This document shows, one piece after another, positions 1-8,244 of a stretch of DNA of 64,000 nucleotides; the first letter of the stretch is position 1, and the number at the start of each line of letters is the position of its first letter. The translations under genes were made by a program, and so were the position numbers. The stretch comes from Caldilineaceae bacterium. Its GTDB lineage: Bacteria; Chloroflexota; Anaerolineae; Caldilineales; Caldilineaceae. The stretch is from NCBI GenBank assembly GCA_018003515.1, contig JAGNDO010000004.1, forward strand, positions 62,001-126,000, in the 5' to 3' direction. The notes below the pieces were generated by a model that was given only the letters and a program-made list of their open reading frames with translations, made no database searches and was not told the origin of the DNA.

Positions 1-771
1 CATTTTGCTTTTCAGAACGATCTGCCCCGTTGGCAGGATTGGGATCTCTACGCCATTGTCGGACCGGGGGTGGCTTTGTGGGGACTGGCCACCTGGGTGC
101 GGTTGCCCGAAGGCACCGCCAAAGTCAGGATGACGCGGCTACTCCTGCCGGGGCTGGCCTTTGCCGTGGTGGTCAGTGTGTCGTGGGTGGGGGTCAACCA
201 TGTTTATCGACTCATGGACCCCACGCTTGCCATCCGGGCGTATTCGACGAAGTATGTGGCGGTGGATCTGGTGCAGCGTTTGGTCGATGCCCAAATGATG
301 CCTGACACACCCGTTTGCACTGACCCGGATCAGGATCCCACGGGCTGTCGACGAATTGCACCTCTCATCCTCGCCATGCCCACCACCGGCGAGGCCCGAG
401 AGACCATCTTCGCCCACGCGCCGGCCCAGGTCGGTTTTAGCCTCTATCTACCTACGGCTCCCATCTTCTTGTGGGTCAGCCCCATACTGGACCCAGCGAG
501 CTGGGGTTGGGGCGGAGATGGCGTCACCTTCCGGGTGGAGGTGGAGGATGGGGCCGGACGCCATACCCTTTGGCAGGAACAGATCGATCCTGCGGCCATG
601 CCGGGGCGAGGCTGGACAGAGGTGGTGGTGGATCTCTCCGCCTATCGGGGTACGGTTGTGCAATTGTGGCTGGTGACCGATGTCGGCCCGGCGGGCAACG
701 GGGATGCCGATCGAGCCGCCTGGGGGACACCGTGGATTATGTTGGGCACACCGGATTCCCGGGTACCTTGA
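1..771 (+). CDS. C-terminal part of a membrane protein with a lumenal/extracellular jelly-roll-like domain (partial)
   Basis: The frame is open from the first base of the window, so the N-terminus is missing. Two hydrophobic segments are visible (near codons 19-33 and 47-62), followed by a soluble tail of about 180 residues. The tail has a pattern 'GDGVTFRVEVED ... WTEVVVDLSAYRG' and ends with a WGTPWIMLG strand, which resembles carbohydrate-binding-like beta-sandwich (NPCBM-type) modules often attached to membrane glycosyltransferases or glycan proteins. I infer a multi-pass membrane protein with an outside beta-sandwich. The catalytic part, if any, lies upstream of the window. Confidence 0.6.
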   Translation, partial: HFAFQNDLPRWQDWDLYAIVGPGVALWGLATWVRLPEGTAKVRMTRLLLPGLAFAVVVSVSWVGVNHVYRLMDPTLAIRAYSTKYVAVDLVQRLVDAQMMPDTPVCTDPDQDPTGCRRIAPLILAMPTTGEARETIFAHAPAQVGFSLYLPTAPIFLWVSPILDPASWGWGGDGVTFRVEVEDGAGRHTLWQEQIDPAAMPGRGWTEVVVDLSAYRGTVVQLWLVTDVGPAGNGDADRAAWGTPWIMLGTPDSRVP

Positions 772-821
772 AATGCTTTGTCGGCATCAAGTCCAAACAA
801 CTTGCTGAACGGGAATTTGAA

Positions 822-1877
822 ATGAACAAAACAACCACAACCTTGCCCGTGAACACTGATTATTTGATGGCGTTTCTAGTCGATCTGCTCAACACCCCCA
901 GCCCCACCGGCTTCGCCCAACCGGCCATCGATCTGGTGGCCCTGGCCATGCGAGAATTGGGGCTTGACCCTCAACAGACCCGCAAAGGTTCCCTGGTGGC
1001 CGAACTGCCCGGTCTCGCCGCCGACGCGCCCCGTGGCCTCACCGCCCACGTGGATACCCTGGGTGCCATGGTCAAAGAGATCAAGGAAAATGGCCGCCTG
1101 CGCCTGACCAAACTGGGCGGCTATGCCTGGAACGCGGCCGAGGGCGAGGGCTGCACCATCTTCACCCAGGACGGCCAACAAATTCGAGGCAGTATCCTCA
1201 TCGACCTCGCCTCCACCCACGTCCACGGGGCCAAGATGAGCGCCCAGGAGCGGGACGACGAACACATGGAGGTGCGGCTGGATCTGCGGTCGTCTTCTTT
1301 TGCTGAAACCAAGACGGCGGGGATTGAGGTAGGGGATTTTGTGGCCTTTGACCCCCGGGTTGAAGTAGGACCAGCCGGTTTTATTCGTTCCCGACACCTG
1401 GATGACAAGGCGTGCGTAGCCTGTATGCTGGCCGCTGTCAAGGCCATCCAAAGCGCCGGAGTGACCCCCACCCAGCGCACCACCCTGCACATCAGCAACT
1501 ATGAAGAGGTCGGCCACGGCGCCGCGGGATTCCCGGCGGACCTGGCGGAGTTGCTGACGCTGGACATGGCGGCTATGGGCATGGGGCAGACTTCGGACGA
1601 ATTCCATGTCACCATCTGCGTCAAGGATTCCGCCGGTCCTTATCATCATGGCCTGAGCCAACATCTGCGCCAACTGGCCGAGGACCATGCCATTCCCACC
1701 GTGATCGACATCTATCCCTTCTACAGCTCCGACGGCCAAGCCCTGTGGCGATCCGGTGCGGACGCCCGCGTCGCCCTCATCGGCCCCGGTGTCGACGCCT
1801 CCCACAGCTACGAGCGCACCCACATGGACGCGTTGGTGGCGACGACCCGGTTGATTATCGCCTATCTTTTGAACTGA
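822..1877 (+). CDS. M42 family metallopeptidase (glutamyl aminopeptidase/deblocking aminopeptidase-like)
   Basis: 351 residues, the usual size for M42 di-zinc aminopeptidases that trim peptides in the cytoplasm. Visible metal and catalytic motifs in family order: AHVDTLG (first His-x-Asp), HLDDKAC (bridging Asp), NYEEVGHGAA (catalytic and metal Glu pair), TLDMAAMG, and a C-terminal HSYERTH carrying the last His. The longer open frame upstream overlaps the previous gene and reads as noise; the ATG at 822 gives the natural N-terminus (MNKTTTTLPV) but has only a weak AG-rich upstream site. The stop codon is followed at once by a TATCGAG palindrome. Exact peptide specificity cannot be told. Confidence 0.9.
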   Translation: MNKTTTTLPVNTDYLMAFLVDLLNTPSPTGFAQPAIDLVALAMRELGLDPQQTRKGSLVAELPGLAADAPRGLTAHVDTLGAMVKEIKENGRLRLTKLGGYAWNAAEGEGCTIFTQDGQQIRGSILIDLASTHVHGAKMSAQERDDEHMEVRLDLRSSSFAETKTAGIEVGDFVAFDPRVEVGPAGFIRSRHLDDKACVACMLAAVKAIQSAGVTPTQRTTLHISNYEEVGHGAAGFPADLAELLTLDMAAMGMGQTSDEFHVTICVKDSAGPYHHGLSQHLRQLAEDHAIPTVIDIYPFYSSDGQALWRSGADARVALIGPGVDASHSYERTHMDALVATTRLIIAYLLN

Positions 1878-1878
1878 T

Positions 1879-1956
1879 TATCGAGTATCGTGTATCGAGT
1901 ATTTTGCCCGCGACTCACCGCAAAACGCCAGATACACGATACTCGATACACGATAT
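1879..1956. repeat. TATCGAG/TATCGTG tandem-arm palindrome between M42 and phosphoesterase genes
   Basis: Left arm (about 1879-1903) is a run of TATCGAG/TATCGTG units; the right arm (about 1932-1956) carries the complement, TACACGATACTCGA. The array starts right after the M42 stop codon and ends 7 bases before the next ATG. The same unit reappears at 6813, 36673 and 46684. Confidence 0.85.
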
Positions 1957-1963
1957 TTTCTTC

Positions 1964-2953
1964 ATGCGCCTAGCCATTCTCGCCGACATTCACGGAAATC
2001 TGCCCGCCTTGGAAGCGGTCTTGGTCGAACTGGAGCGAATCCAGCCCGACGGTGTGGTGGTGGATGGGGATCTGATCAACGCGGTGCCGTATAGCCCTCA
2101 AGTCGTTGATCGGGTGATGGCCCGGGTGCGCACCCAGGATTGGATCGTGGTGCGGGGCAACCACGAGTTCTACTATTTGGACTTTGGCACAGACCGCGCC
2201 GCGGACGGCCACGAAGACCCAGAGCGCTGGGGGCAGCTTCATTGGCTGATGGAGCGCATCACCCCCGCCCAAGGGGCTTTCCTGGCTACCCTGCCCGATG
2301 ATCTCACCCTCTGTTTCCCCGGCACCCAGCCCCTGCGGGTGGCCCACGGCGTGCCGGGCAACAACCGCACGGGCTTCTATAGCAAACAACCCGCCGCCCA
2401 CATCGCCGCCAAGATCGGCCACGTGGACCAGGCCACCCTGATCTCCGCCCACACCCACGTGCGCATCGACCGCCACATCACCCTGGACGAGAACCCGGCA
2501 GCCGATCCCTATCTTGACCCGCACCTGGGCAGCTACGAGGAGCAGCCCGCGGCCATCCACCGCCGCTGGCACCTGATCAACCCCGGCAGCGTGGGCTTGC
2601 CCCTCAACGGCGATCCAAGGGCCTCCTTCGCCGTGGTGGAGAGCGTGCCGGAGCGCCACACCCCCGGCGGCTGGGCCTGTACCCATCACTGCATCGACTA
2701 CGACCGCCGCCCCGTCCTGGCCGCCTACACCGATTCTGGCATGATGGCCGCCGGCGGGGTGATCAGCACCCTCTTCTATTGGGAGCTTGTCACCGCCGAA
2801 CCGGAGATCATCTTTTTTCACCAATGGGCCAGGGCCAACCACTACGACGCCGACACCGACATCCGCAACGCCTTCACCGCCTACGCCGCGGCCACGGGCC
2901 GGGGTCAGTTTGTGGGGGAACGGGATCCGCTTGGGGCGGGGATTGGGGATTAG
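1964..2953 (+). CDS. Metallophosphoesterase (YfcE/MJ0936-like), first of a tandem pair
   Basis: 329 residues of the calcineurin-like phosphoesterase fold. Metal-site motifs are complete and in order: LADIHGN at the N-terminus, VDGDLIN, VRGNHEFYY, VAHGVPG and ISAHTHV, with the usual NPGSVGLPL strand before the C-terminal part. Such proteins hydrolyse phosphodiesters or phosphomonoesters; the substrate is unknown. The ATG at 1964 starts directly with the conserved MRLAILADIHGN strand; upstream residues in the same frame come from the palindromic spacer and are rejected. The last residues (GIGD) and the TAG stop are written in the first units of the following GGGGATT array. Confidence 0.88.
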   Translation: MRLAILADIHGNLPALEAVLVELERIQPDGVVVDGDLINAVPYSPQVVDRVMARVRTQDWIVVRGNHEFYYLDFGTDRAADGHEDPERWGQLHWLMERITPAQGAFLATLPDDLTLCFPGTQPLRVAHGVPGNNRTGFYSKQPAAHIAAKIGHVDQATLISAHTHVRIDRHITLDENPAADPYLDPHLGSYEEQPAAIHRRWHLINPGSVGLPLNGDPRASFAVVESVPERHTPGGWACTHHCIDYDRRPVLAAYTDSGMMAAGGVISTLFYWELVTAEPEIIFFHQWARANHYDADTDIRNAFTAYAAATGRGQFVGERDPLGAGIGD

Positions 2954-3042
2954 GGGTTAGGGGTTAGGGGTTGGGGATTGGGGATTGGGTGGTTTGTCCC
3001 AACCCCCAATCCCCAATCCCCAATCCCCAATCCCCAATCCCG
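2938..3042. repeat. GGGGATT/TTAGGGG tandem-arm palindrome (potential G-quadruplex)
   Basis: Left arm is a run of GGGGATT and TTAGGGG units, the right arm (2999-3042) is CCCCAAT repeated, and the loop is TGGTTTGTC. It contains the stop codon of the upstream gene and ends 12 bases before the next start codon. Four or more G4 runs on the sense strand could form a G-quadruplex as well as the hairpin. Related arrays lie at 42794, 48068 and 49024. Confidence 0.9.
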
Positions 3043-3053
3043 GAAAAAAAACT

Positions 3054-3911
3054 ATGCGTATTGCAATCGTATCCGACATCCACGGCAACCTGCCTGCTTT
3101 TGAGGCGGTGGTGGCCGATCTGAAAACACAAGCCCCGGACCTCGTCTATTTTGGCGGGGATCTGGTCAACCGCTGCCCGTGGACGCGGGAGGTGATCGAT
3201 CTTTACCAAGATTTGGGCTGGCCGGGGGTGATGGGCAACCATGATCTGATTTTGGTGAACCTCAACACGGATCACAGCCATGTCATCTTCCAGAATCGGG
3301 CGCGCTTCCCGGACATGTATTGGACTTGGGGACGGCTGACCCAGGCGGATCTGGCTTTGCTGGGGGCTTTGCCAAACGAAATACCCATCCAAGTGGCTGG
3401 TTTGCCTGCGCTGCGTCTGCTTCATGGCGTGTCGGGCAACCTGTTTGTCGGCATCTATCCGGAGATGCCAGACAGCAAGATCGCCGCCGCCCTTGCCCCC
3501 ATTGAGGAGCCGGTCGTGGTTTGCGGCCACACCCACCGCACCCTGGATCGAGTCAGCGGACGATGGCGTATCATCAACGCCGGCAGCGTGGGCCTGCCCT
3601 ACAACAGCGATCCCAGGGCCCAATATGTCATCCTAGACGGTGTGGATGGCGCGTGGCAATCCACCTTCCGCCAGGTGGCGTATGACCGGGAGCGGGTGCG
3701 CCGAGCCTTCGCCACCTCCGGCATGAGCGCGGAAGTCGGCCCCATGAGCGAGCTTTCCCTGCGCACGGTCCTCACGGGTGAACCCTATGCCAGCGACTTC
3801 GGTGCCTGGCTGCGCACCCAACCCGACGCAATCCGCATCAACCCCAGCGCCAATGTGGCCGCCTATCTGCGGACCCACGGCCCCGGTCATTGGGCCTTTT
3901 TTATGGGGTGA
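3054..3911 (+). CDS. Metallophosphoesterase (YfcE/MJ0936-like), second of a tandem pair
   Basis: 285 residues with the same motif order as its neighbour: VSDIHGNLPAFEA, FGGDLVN, VMGNHD, LLHGVSG, VCGHTHRTLD and NAGSVGLPYN. The two are clearly paralogous, so the pair probably arose by duplication; the copies differ in length mainly in the insert between the HTH motif and the C-terminus. The start at 3054 follows an A-rich stretch (GGAAAAAAAA) just after the palindromic array; the upstream in-frame residues (PIPNPQSPIPNP) are translation of the repeat and were left out. Substrate unknown. Confidence 0.87.
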   Translation: MRIAIVSDIHGNLPAFEAVVADLKTQAPDLVYFGGDLVNRCPWTREVIDLYQDLGWPGVMGNHDLILVNLNTDHSHVIFQNRARFPDMYWTWGRLTQADLALLGALPNEIPIQVAGLPALRLLHGVSGNLFVGIYPEMPDSKIAAALAPIEEPVVVCGHTHRTLDRVSGRWRIINAGSVGLPYNSDPRAQYVILDGVDGAWQSTFRQVAYDRERVRRAFATSGMSAEVGPMSELSLRTVLTGEPYASDFGAWLRTQPDAIRINPSANVAAYLRTHGPGHWAFFMG

Positions 3912-3916
3912 AAAAA

Positions 3917-4026
3917 AAGGAAGGCAAAAGGCAAAGTGCAAAAGGCAAAAGGGTGTGGGAGACAACCTCCTAATCGCCCAATCTCCCAATCGCCGCAGAC
4001 AAATCAACCAATCAACCAATCAAACA
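3917..4026 (+). repeat. Three short direct tandem arrays (GGCAAAA, AATCGCCC, AATCAACC)
   Basis: The spacer holds a run of GGCAAAA/GGCAAAG (3917-3956), then AATCGCCCAATCTCCC (3970-3995), then AATCAACC three times (4000-4024). There is no facing inverted arm here, unlike most spacers. GGCAAAA is the complement of the TTTTGCC array at 33263. Confidence 0.75.
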
Positions 4027-4037
4027 GACCACCCACC

Positions 4038-4856
4038 ATGATCCGACTACTCAACGAATTCGACCGAAGTGCGGCTGTGGACTTGCTCAGGCAGTCGCCT
4101 ATTTATAATCTGTATATGCTGGGCAATTTGGCGGCGGTCGGCTTTGATCGGGCGTTTTGCCAGTTTTGGGGAGAGTGGGGCGCGGACGGCCAGTTGCGGG
4201 CTGTGCTCAACCGCTATATGGGCAATTGGGTACTCTTCGGCCAGCCCGGCGCGGATTGGGCGGGCCTGGGCGACATTTTGGATGGCCATGAAGTCACCGC
4301 CAACGCTGTGCAGGACAACCCCGGCGGCATCGAATCCTGGCTGCCCTATTTGCGCCGCTATCGGGCCATTGATGTCAATGCAACGAAGCTCATGGCTTTG
4401 GATGCGCCCGACTTTCGTCCGCTTTCTCCTGCCGTTGGCGTGCGCGTGCGCCGGGCGGGCATGGCAGACCTGCCCCGGCTGGTGGACTTCTTCGCCGATG
4501 CGGGGTCCATGACCCGCAGCCCGGCCGCGGTCGAGCGGCCCCTGCGGGACACCCGGGTCTGGCTGGCCGAGCCGGTGGACGCCACAAGCGAAACACCCAT
4601 CCTCTCCACAGCCCTCACCAACGCCGAAGTGCCGGACCGGGCCATGATCGGCGGTGTCTATACCCCTCTCGCCCATCGCAACCAGGGATTGAGCGCAGCC
4701 GTGTGCAGCGCCCTGTGCGCTGATCTCTTTGCCGATCAAAAACAGCCGGTTCTCTATTGGGAGAACCCGGCTGCCGGATCGGTCTATTCAAAATTAGGCT
4801 TTCACCCCATCGGCCTCTGGCGGTCCGTGACGCTGGAATCGACCAAAAACAATTAA
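4038..4856 (+). CDS. GNAT family N-acetyltransferase
   Basis: 272 residues. The C-terminal 130 residues show the GNAT acetyl-CoA fold: VRVRRAGMADLPRLVDFF at the start of the domain, IGGVYTPLAHRNQGL for the beta4-alpha3 pyrophosphate loop and NPAAGSVYSKLGFHPIG near the end. The N-terminal half (DLLRQSPIYNLYMLGNL ... LRAVLNRYMGNWVLFG) matches the FR47/DUF4081 type arrangement. It would transfer an acetyl group from acetyl-CoA to an unknown small molecule or protein. ATG at 4038 directly follows the repeat array; upstream frame is repeat-encoded. Confidence 0.85.
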   Translation: MIRLLNEFDRSAAVDLLRQSPIYNLYMLGNLAAVGFDRAFCQFWGEWGADGQLRAVLNRYMGNWVLFGQPGADWAGLGDILDGHEVTANAVQDNPGGIESWLPYLRRYRAIDVNATKLMALDAPDFRPLSPAVGVRVRRAGMADLPRLVDFFADAGSMTRSPAAVERPLRDTRVWLAEPVDATSETPILSTALTNAEVPDRAMIGGVYTPLAHRNQGLSAAVCSALCADLFADQKQPVLYWENPAAGSVYSKLGFHPIGLWRSVTLESTKNN

Positions 4857-4891
4857 CCGCCGAGATACGCAGAGAGAAGCGGAGTGGTTGT

Positions 4892-4935
4892 CCTCTCCCC
4901 TTCACCCCTTCACCCCCTCACCCCCTCACTTCCCC
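4892..4935 (-). repeat. GGGGGTGA tandem run starting at the permease stop codon
   Basis: Read on the minus strand, the permease TGA stop (4928-4926) is followed by GGGGGTGAGGGGGTGAAGGG. No opposite arm is present in this spacer; the array also abuts the end of the convergent GNAT gene. Confidence 0.75.
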
Positions 4936-5975
4936 GCCTGCCACGGCATGATCCGCCGCTCCAGCCATTGCAGCCCGTAAGTCAGGATGATGCCCAGGGC
5001 CATGACCACGAATAGCCCGGCATACATCTTCTCCGTGACCAAGATTTCCCAATAATAGAAGGCCAGAAAGCCGACGCCTTTTTTGGCGCGCACAAATTCG
5101 ATGGCCACGATCACGATCAACGCCGTGCCCAGGGCCAGGCGTAATCCGGCGAAGATCACGGGCATGGCACCGGGCAGGATCACGTGGCGGAAGAGTTGCC
5201 AGCGGTTGGCCCCATAGTTGCGCCCGGCCTGGATAAAGACCGGGTCGATGTCCCGTACCCCGGCCATTGTGTTGATGGCGACCAGGAAAAAGGCCGAGAT
5301 GGCCACCACGGCGATCTTGGGGCCTTCGCCAAAGGGGTTGGGGAAGATCAGCATCATGATGGGGAAGATGGCGATCTTGGGCAGCACGTAGATGGCCGAC
5401 ATGGTGGTGTCCAGCATCAGCCGCACGGTGCGGTTCATGCCCATGACCATGCCCACGCCGATGCCGGGGAGGGCACCGATCAAGAAGCCGGCGAAGACTC
5501 GGCTCAACGTAGCCAGCACATGGCTTTCGTCGAGCAAAGCCGCCACGCCGGGCCAGCCAGCAGCCCGCCACTCTTGGGGAATCAGCCAGGGCCGGCCCAG
5601 CAGGCTGGTCTGGTTGAAGCGGTCATAGGTGACGGTGATGTCCCACAGGGCCTGGGCGATGCGGCTGGGGGGCGGGAACCAACGGGCGCTGAGGATGCCG
5701 ACGCCCACCAGCAGTTCCCAGGCCAAGAGCAGCAGGATGGGGAAGCCGAAGGTGAGCAGCCGCTCGAAACGAGGCCGGGCCTTGGGCGAAAGCCGCCGGG
5801 CCGTGCTGTCCGCCAGGATCACGATCAAGCTGAAGGCGATGGCCATCCCGGCCCACCAATACGCCTTCCACAACCCAAACACGGACATACCGATTAGGAT
5901 GACCCCGCCGCCAAGCCCCACGGCCGCTCGACGACCCATTGCTCTTGGTTTTGACACCGATGAATGCTCGCTCAT
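4926..5975 (-). CDS. ABC transporter permease (NitT/TauT, SsuC-like)
   Basis: 349 residues, longer than the usual 250-270 because of an N-terminal extension with extra membrane segments. The core carries several transmembrane helices and the EAA-type coupling loop (GANRWQLFRHVILPGAMPVIFAGLRLALG region). It forms the membrane channel of the importer encoded with the two following features. Its ATG overlaps the stop of the ATPase gene by four bases (ATGA), so the two are translationally coupled. The substrate is not readable from sequence; taurine, nitrate, sulfonates, pyrimidine precursors and riboflavin are all imported by relatives. Confidence 0.9.
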   Translation of the reverse strand: MSEHSSVSKPRAMGRRAAVGLGGGVILIGMSVFGLWKAYWWAGMAIAFSLIVILADSTARRLSPKARPRFERLLTFGFPILLLLAWELLVGVGILSARWFPPPSRIAQALWDITVTYDRFNQTSLLGRPWLIPQEWRAAGWPGVAALLDESHVLATLSRVFAGFLIGALPGIGVGMVMGMNRTVRLMLDTTMSAIYVLPKIAIFPIMMLIFPNPFGEGPKIAVVAISAFFLVAINTMAGVRDIDPVFIQAGRNYGANRWQLFRHVILPGAMPVIFAGLRLALGTALIVIVAIEFVRAKKGVGFLAFYYWEILVTEKMYAGLFVVMALGIILTYGLQWLERRIMPWQAGK

Positions 5976-6772
5976 GCCGGTTCTCCTTGCTGCGCGGCCA
6001 TTGCCTGCTTCACCTCATCTTGCAAGGATTCCCAGATGGCGTAGGTCAGGCGGCTGTATTCGGCTGTGCCCGTGGTGGCCAGGGAGCGGGGCCGGGGCAG
6101 GTCGATGGTGAACTCGGCCTTGAGGCGACCGGGCTGGGCGGTCATCAACAGCACCCGATCCCCCAGCAGGACGGCCTCGTCGATGCTGTGGGTGATGTAG
6201 ACCACGGTCTTGCGGCTCTCTTCCCAGATGCGCAGCAGCTCCTCTTGCAGCACGGCCCGGGTCTGGGCGTCCAGGGCGGCCAGGGGCTCGTCCATGAGCA
6301 GCACTTCCGGGTCGTTGGCCAAGGCACGGGCAATGCTCACCCGCTGTTTCATGCCGCCGGAGATCTGGTGGGGATAGTAGTTGGCAAACTTGCGCAACCC
6401 CACCCGGTCCAGCCAATCTTCGGCCACGGCATAGCGGTCTTTGCGCGAGAAGCCGCGCATTTCCAGCCCAAAGGCCACGTTGTCGATCACGGTTTTCCAG
6501 GGGAAGATGGCGTATTCCTGAAAGACCACATTGTTGAGGGGTTTGGACCGGTCCAGGCCGGGGACGATCTGCACGCTGCCGCTGGTATGGGGTTCCAATC
6601 CGGCCAAGATGCGCAGAAAGGTGGATTTGCCGCAGCCCGACGGCCCGACAATGCACACAAATTCACCATCCGCCGCCTCCAAATTGAAGCGGTCGATGGC
6701 CGTAATAGGCCCATTGATGGAGTCATAGATCTTGACCACATCTTTGGCGACGATCTTGGGTGTTGGGGTCAT
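5972..6772 (-). CDS. ABC transporter ATP-binding protein (NitT/TauT, SsuB/TauB-like)
   Basis: 266 residues, normal for the family. Motifs: Walker A GPSGCGKST, Q-loop VFQEYAIFPW, signature SGGMKQR, Walker B VLLMDEPLAALD and the H-loop THSIDEAVLL. It energises the permease encoded downstream. The open frame runs 34 codons further upstream, but that part is translation of the TATCGAG palindrome, so the ATG at 6772 (MTPTPKIVAKDV) is chosen. The order in the transcript is binding protein, ATPase, permease. Confidence 0.93.
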   Translation of the reverse strand: MTPTPKIVAKDVVKIYDSINGPITAIDRFNLEAADGEFVCIVGPSGCGKSTFLRILAGLEPHTSGSVQIVPGLDRSKPLNNVVFQEYAIFPWKTVIDNVAFGLEMRGFSRKDRYAVAEDWLDRVGLRKFANYYPHQISGGMKQRVSIARALANDPEVLLMDEPLAALDAQTRAVLQEELLRIWEESRKTVVYITHSIDEAVLLGDRVLLMTAQPGRLKAEFTIDLPRPRSLATTGTAEYSRLTYAIWESLQDEVKQAMAAQQGEPA

Positions 6773-6812
6773 GGGGTGAGGTTTCGCTCGAAAAGATGGT
6801 GATGACAAGGGG

Positions 6813-6910
6813 TGTCGAGTATCGAGTATCGAGTAATGGGTGGTGAGGAGGCTCCTGGTCCCCTCACCACCCATTACTCGATACTCGATACTCGATACTC
6901 GATACTCGAT
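6813..6910. repeat. TATCGAG tandem-arm palindrome inside the ABC operon
   Basis: Long near-perfect inverted repeat: arms about 6813-6847 and 6863-6910, each with three to four TATCGAG units followed by TAATGGGTGGTGAGG or its complement, with the loop GGCTCCTGGTC. It lies between the binding-protein stop (6 bases away) and the ATPase start, where a hairpin could trim or stabilise the mRNA and raise binding-protein output. Confidence 0.92.
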
Positions 6911-6915
6911 GTCCG

Positions 6916-8037
6916 CTATTTCGCGTACGGTCCCAGCACCGCGATGGCGTTGTCCACGAAGGAGGTGTCAACCACGTTGGTCAGGTCGATGGGATCTGTG
7001 TATTCCGTGCGGCCGTTCTCCCGGTGAATCCGCTCCACGTCGGCCAGGCCGTCCACGGGGATGGCCATGTCGGGATCGTAGACCACGGGCTGGCTGGTGC
7101 GCAGGGTCTCCTCGTCGGAGTTGACATAGCCCAGATAGGCGGCGATGTTCTCGTCGGCCAGATAGTCGTCCCCCTGCATGAGGCGGGCGGCCTGGACCAG
7201 GGCCAGGACAAAGCGCTCGGCCACGGGTCCGCGGTTGGTGACGAAGTTTCCGCTGCCCACAAAGGCCACGGTCATCAGGCCCGGTGTCAGATCTTCGGCA
7301 ATGGCTACGCCAAAGCCGCCGTCGATCACCTGGTCGGCGTAGGGGGATCCCAGGGTCCCGGCGTCGATGGAGCCGTTCTCGAAGGCGGCGGGCATGTCCG
7401 CATTGCCCAACTGCACCATCTCCACGTCACGGATGGTCAGGTTGCCCCGCTCCAATGCCTTGGCCAGCAGATACTCGCCGCCGCTGCCCGGTCCGCCAGC
7501 AGAGGCGACGATGCGACCCTTGAGGCTGGCCATGTCGGTGATGGTGCCATCATCCACCAGGGCTTTGCGGGCCACGATCTTGGTGGGGCTGCCCACAAAG
7601 GGTTCCAGGCCGCCTGGGGCGATCACCCGGATGTCCAGCCCTTGGCTCCAGCCATTCCACAGGCTGGTGACGATGGCAATACCGCCCACGTCCACCTTGC
7701 CCTCGGAGAGGAAGGCGATGGCCTCTGTGCCCGACCCCACCCGCTCGATGGTGACATCCAGGCCACAGGCTTCAAAGAGGCCCCGGCCGGCGGCCACATA
7801 CATGGCGGCAAACTTCATGATGGGCACATAGGCCACGGTCACGGCCTCGGGCGGGTCCAGGGGGGCGACGGGGCAGCCGCTCATGTCGGCGACGGGTGCT
7901 TCGGCTGGGGCGGCATCCGAGACGGGGGCCGGGGCCGGGGCAGCGGGTGCTGGGGCCACTGGGGTGCAAGCGCCAAACAATAGGCTAAAAATTAACATAA
8001 GACTGACGACAGGCAGCACAGATCGAGATCGCAACAT
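6916..8037 (-). CDS. ABC transporter substrate-binding lipoprotein (NitT/TauT, NMT1-like)
   Basis: 373 residues. A signal peptide with lipobox LLFGAC puts the lipid anchor at Cys24, followed by an Ala-Pro-rich linker. The mature part begins VTVAYVPIMKFAAMYVAAGRGLFE and has the SEGKVDVGG and GPGSGGEYLLAKALE patterns of NMT1/THI5-like periplasmic binding proteins. It would capture the ligand outside the membrane and deliver it to the permease. A strong site (AAAGGAGAA) sits 7 bases before the ATG. The position as first gene and the hairpin behind it fit the usual excess of binding protein. Confidence 0.92.
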   Translation of the reverse strand: MLRSRSVLPVVSLMLIFSLLFGACTPVAPAPAAPAPAPVSDAAPAEAPVADMSGCPVAPLDPPEAVTVAYVPIMKFAAMYVAAGRGLFEACGLDVTIERVGSGTEAIAFLSEGKVDVGGIAIVTSLWNGWSQGLDIRVIAPGGLEPFVGSPTKIVARKALVDDGTITDMASLKGRIVASAGGPGSGGEYLLAKALERGNLTIRDVEMVQLGNADMPAAFENGSIDAGTLGSPYADQVIDGGFGVAIAEDLTPGLMTVAFVGSGNFVTNRGPVAERFVLALVQAARLMQGDDYLADENIAAYLGYVNSDEETLRTSQPVVYDPDMAIPVDGLADVERIHRENGRTEYTDPIDLTNVVDTSFVDNAIAVLGPYAK

Positions 8038-8244
8038 AGGTGTTCTCCTTTGGTGTGGGATTGAAACTAGTGCGCTGGATGGGCGTGTGGGATTGACGAC
8101 TGACCGGATTGATATGTGGGGAACAGTTCCGAGTCCAACATGGACGGCAGGAGGGCCAAACTATTGTACCGTCAGGATCGGCGATTTGTCGAATGCGCGG
8201 AATGGCGGACGGGGAGAGGGCGATGCTCCTCTTCTCCCCCTCTC

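Noticed and set aside
3000-3045. Proline-rich repeat peptides (PNPQSPIPNP) as a protein domain
   Set aside because: They are translation of CCCCAAT arrays in several spacers and occur on both strands; only where the frame has no other start (15809) are they kept.
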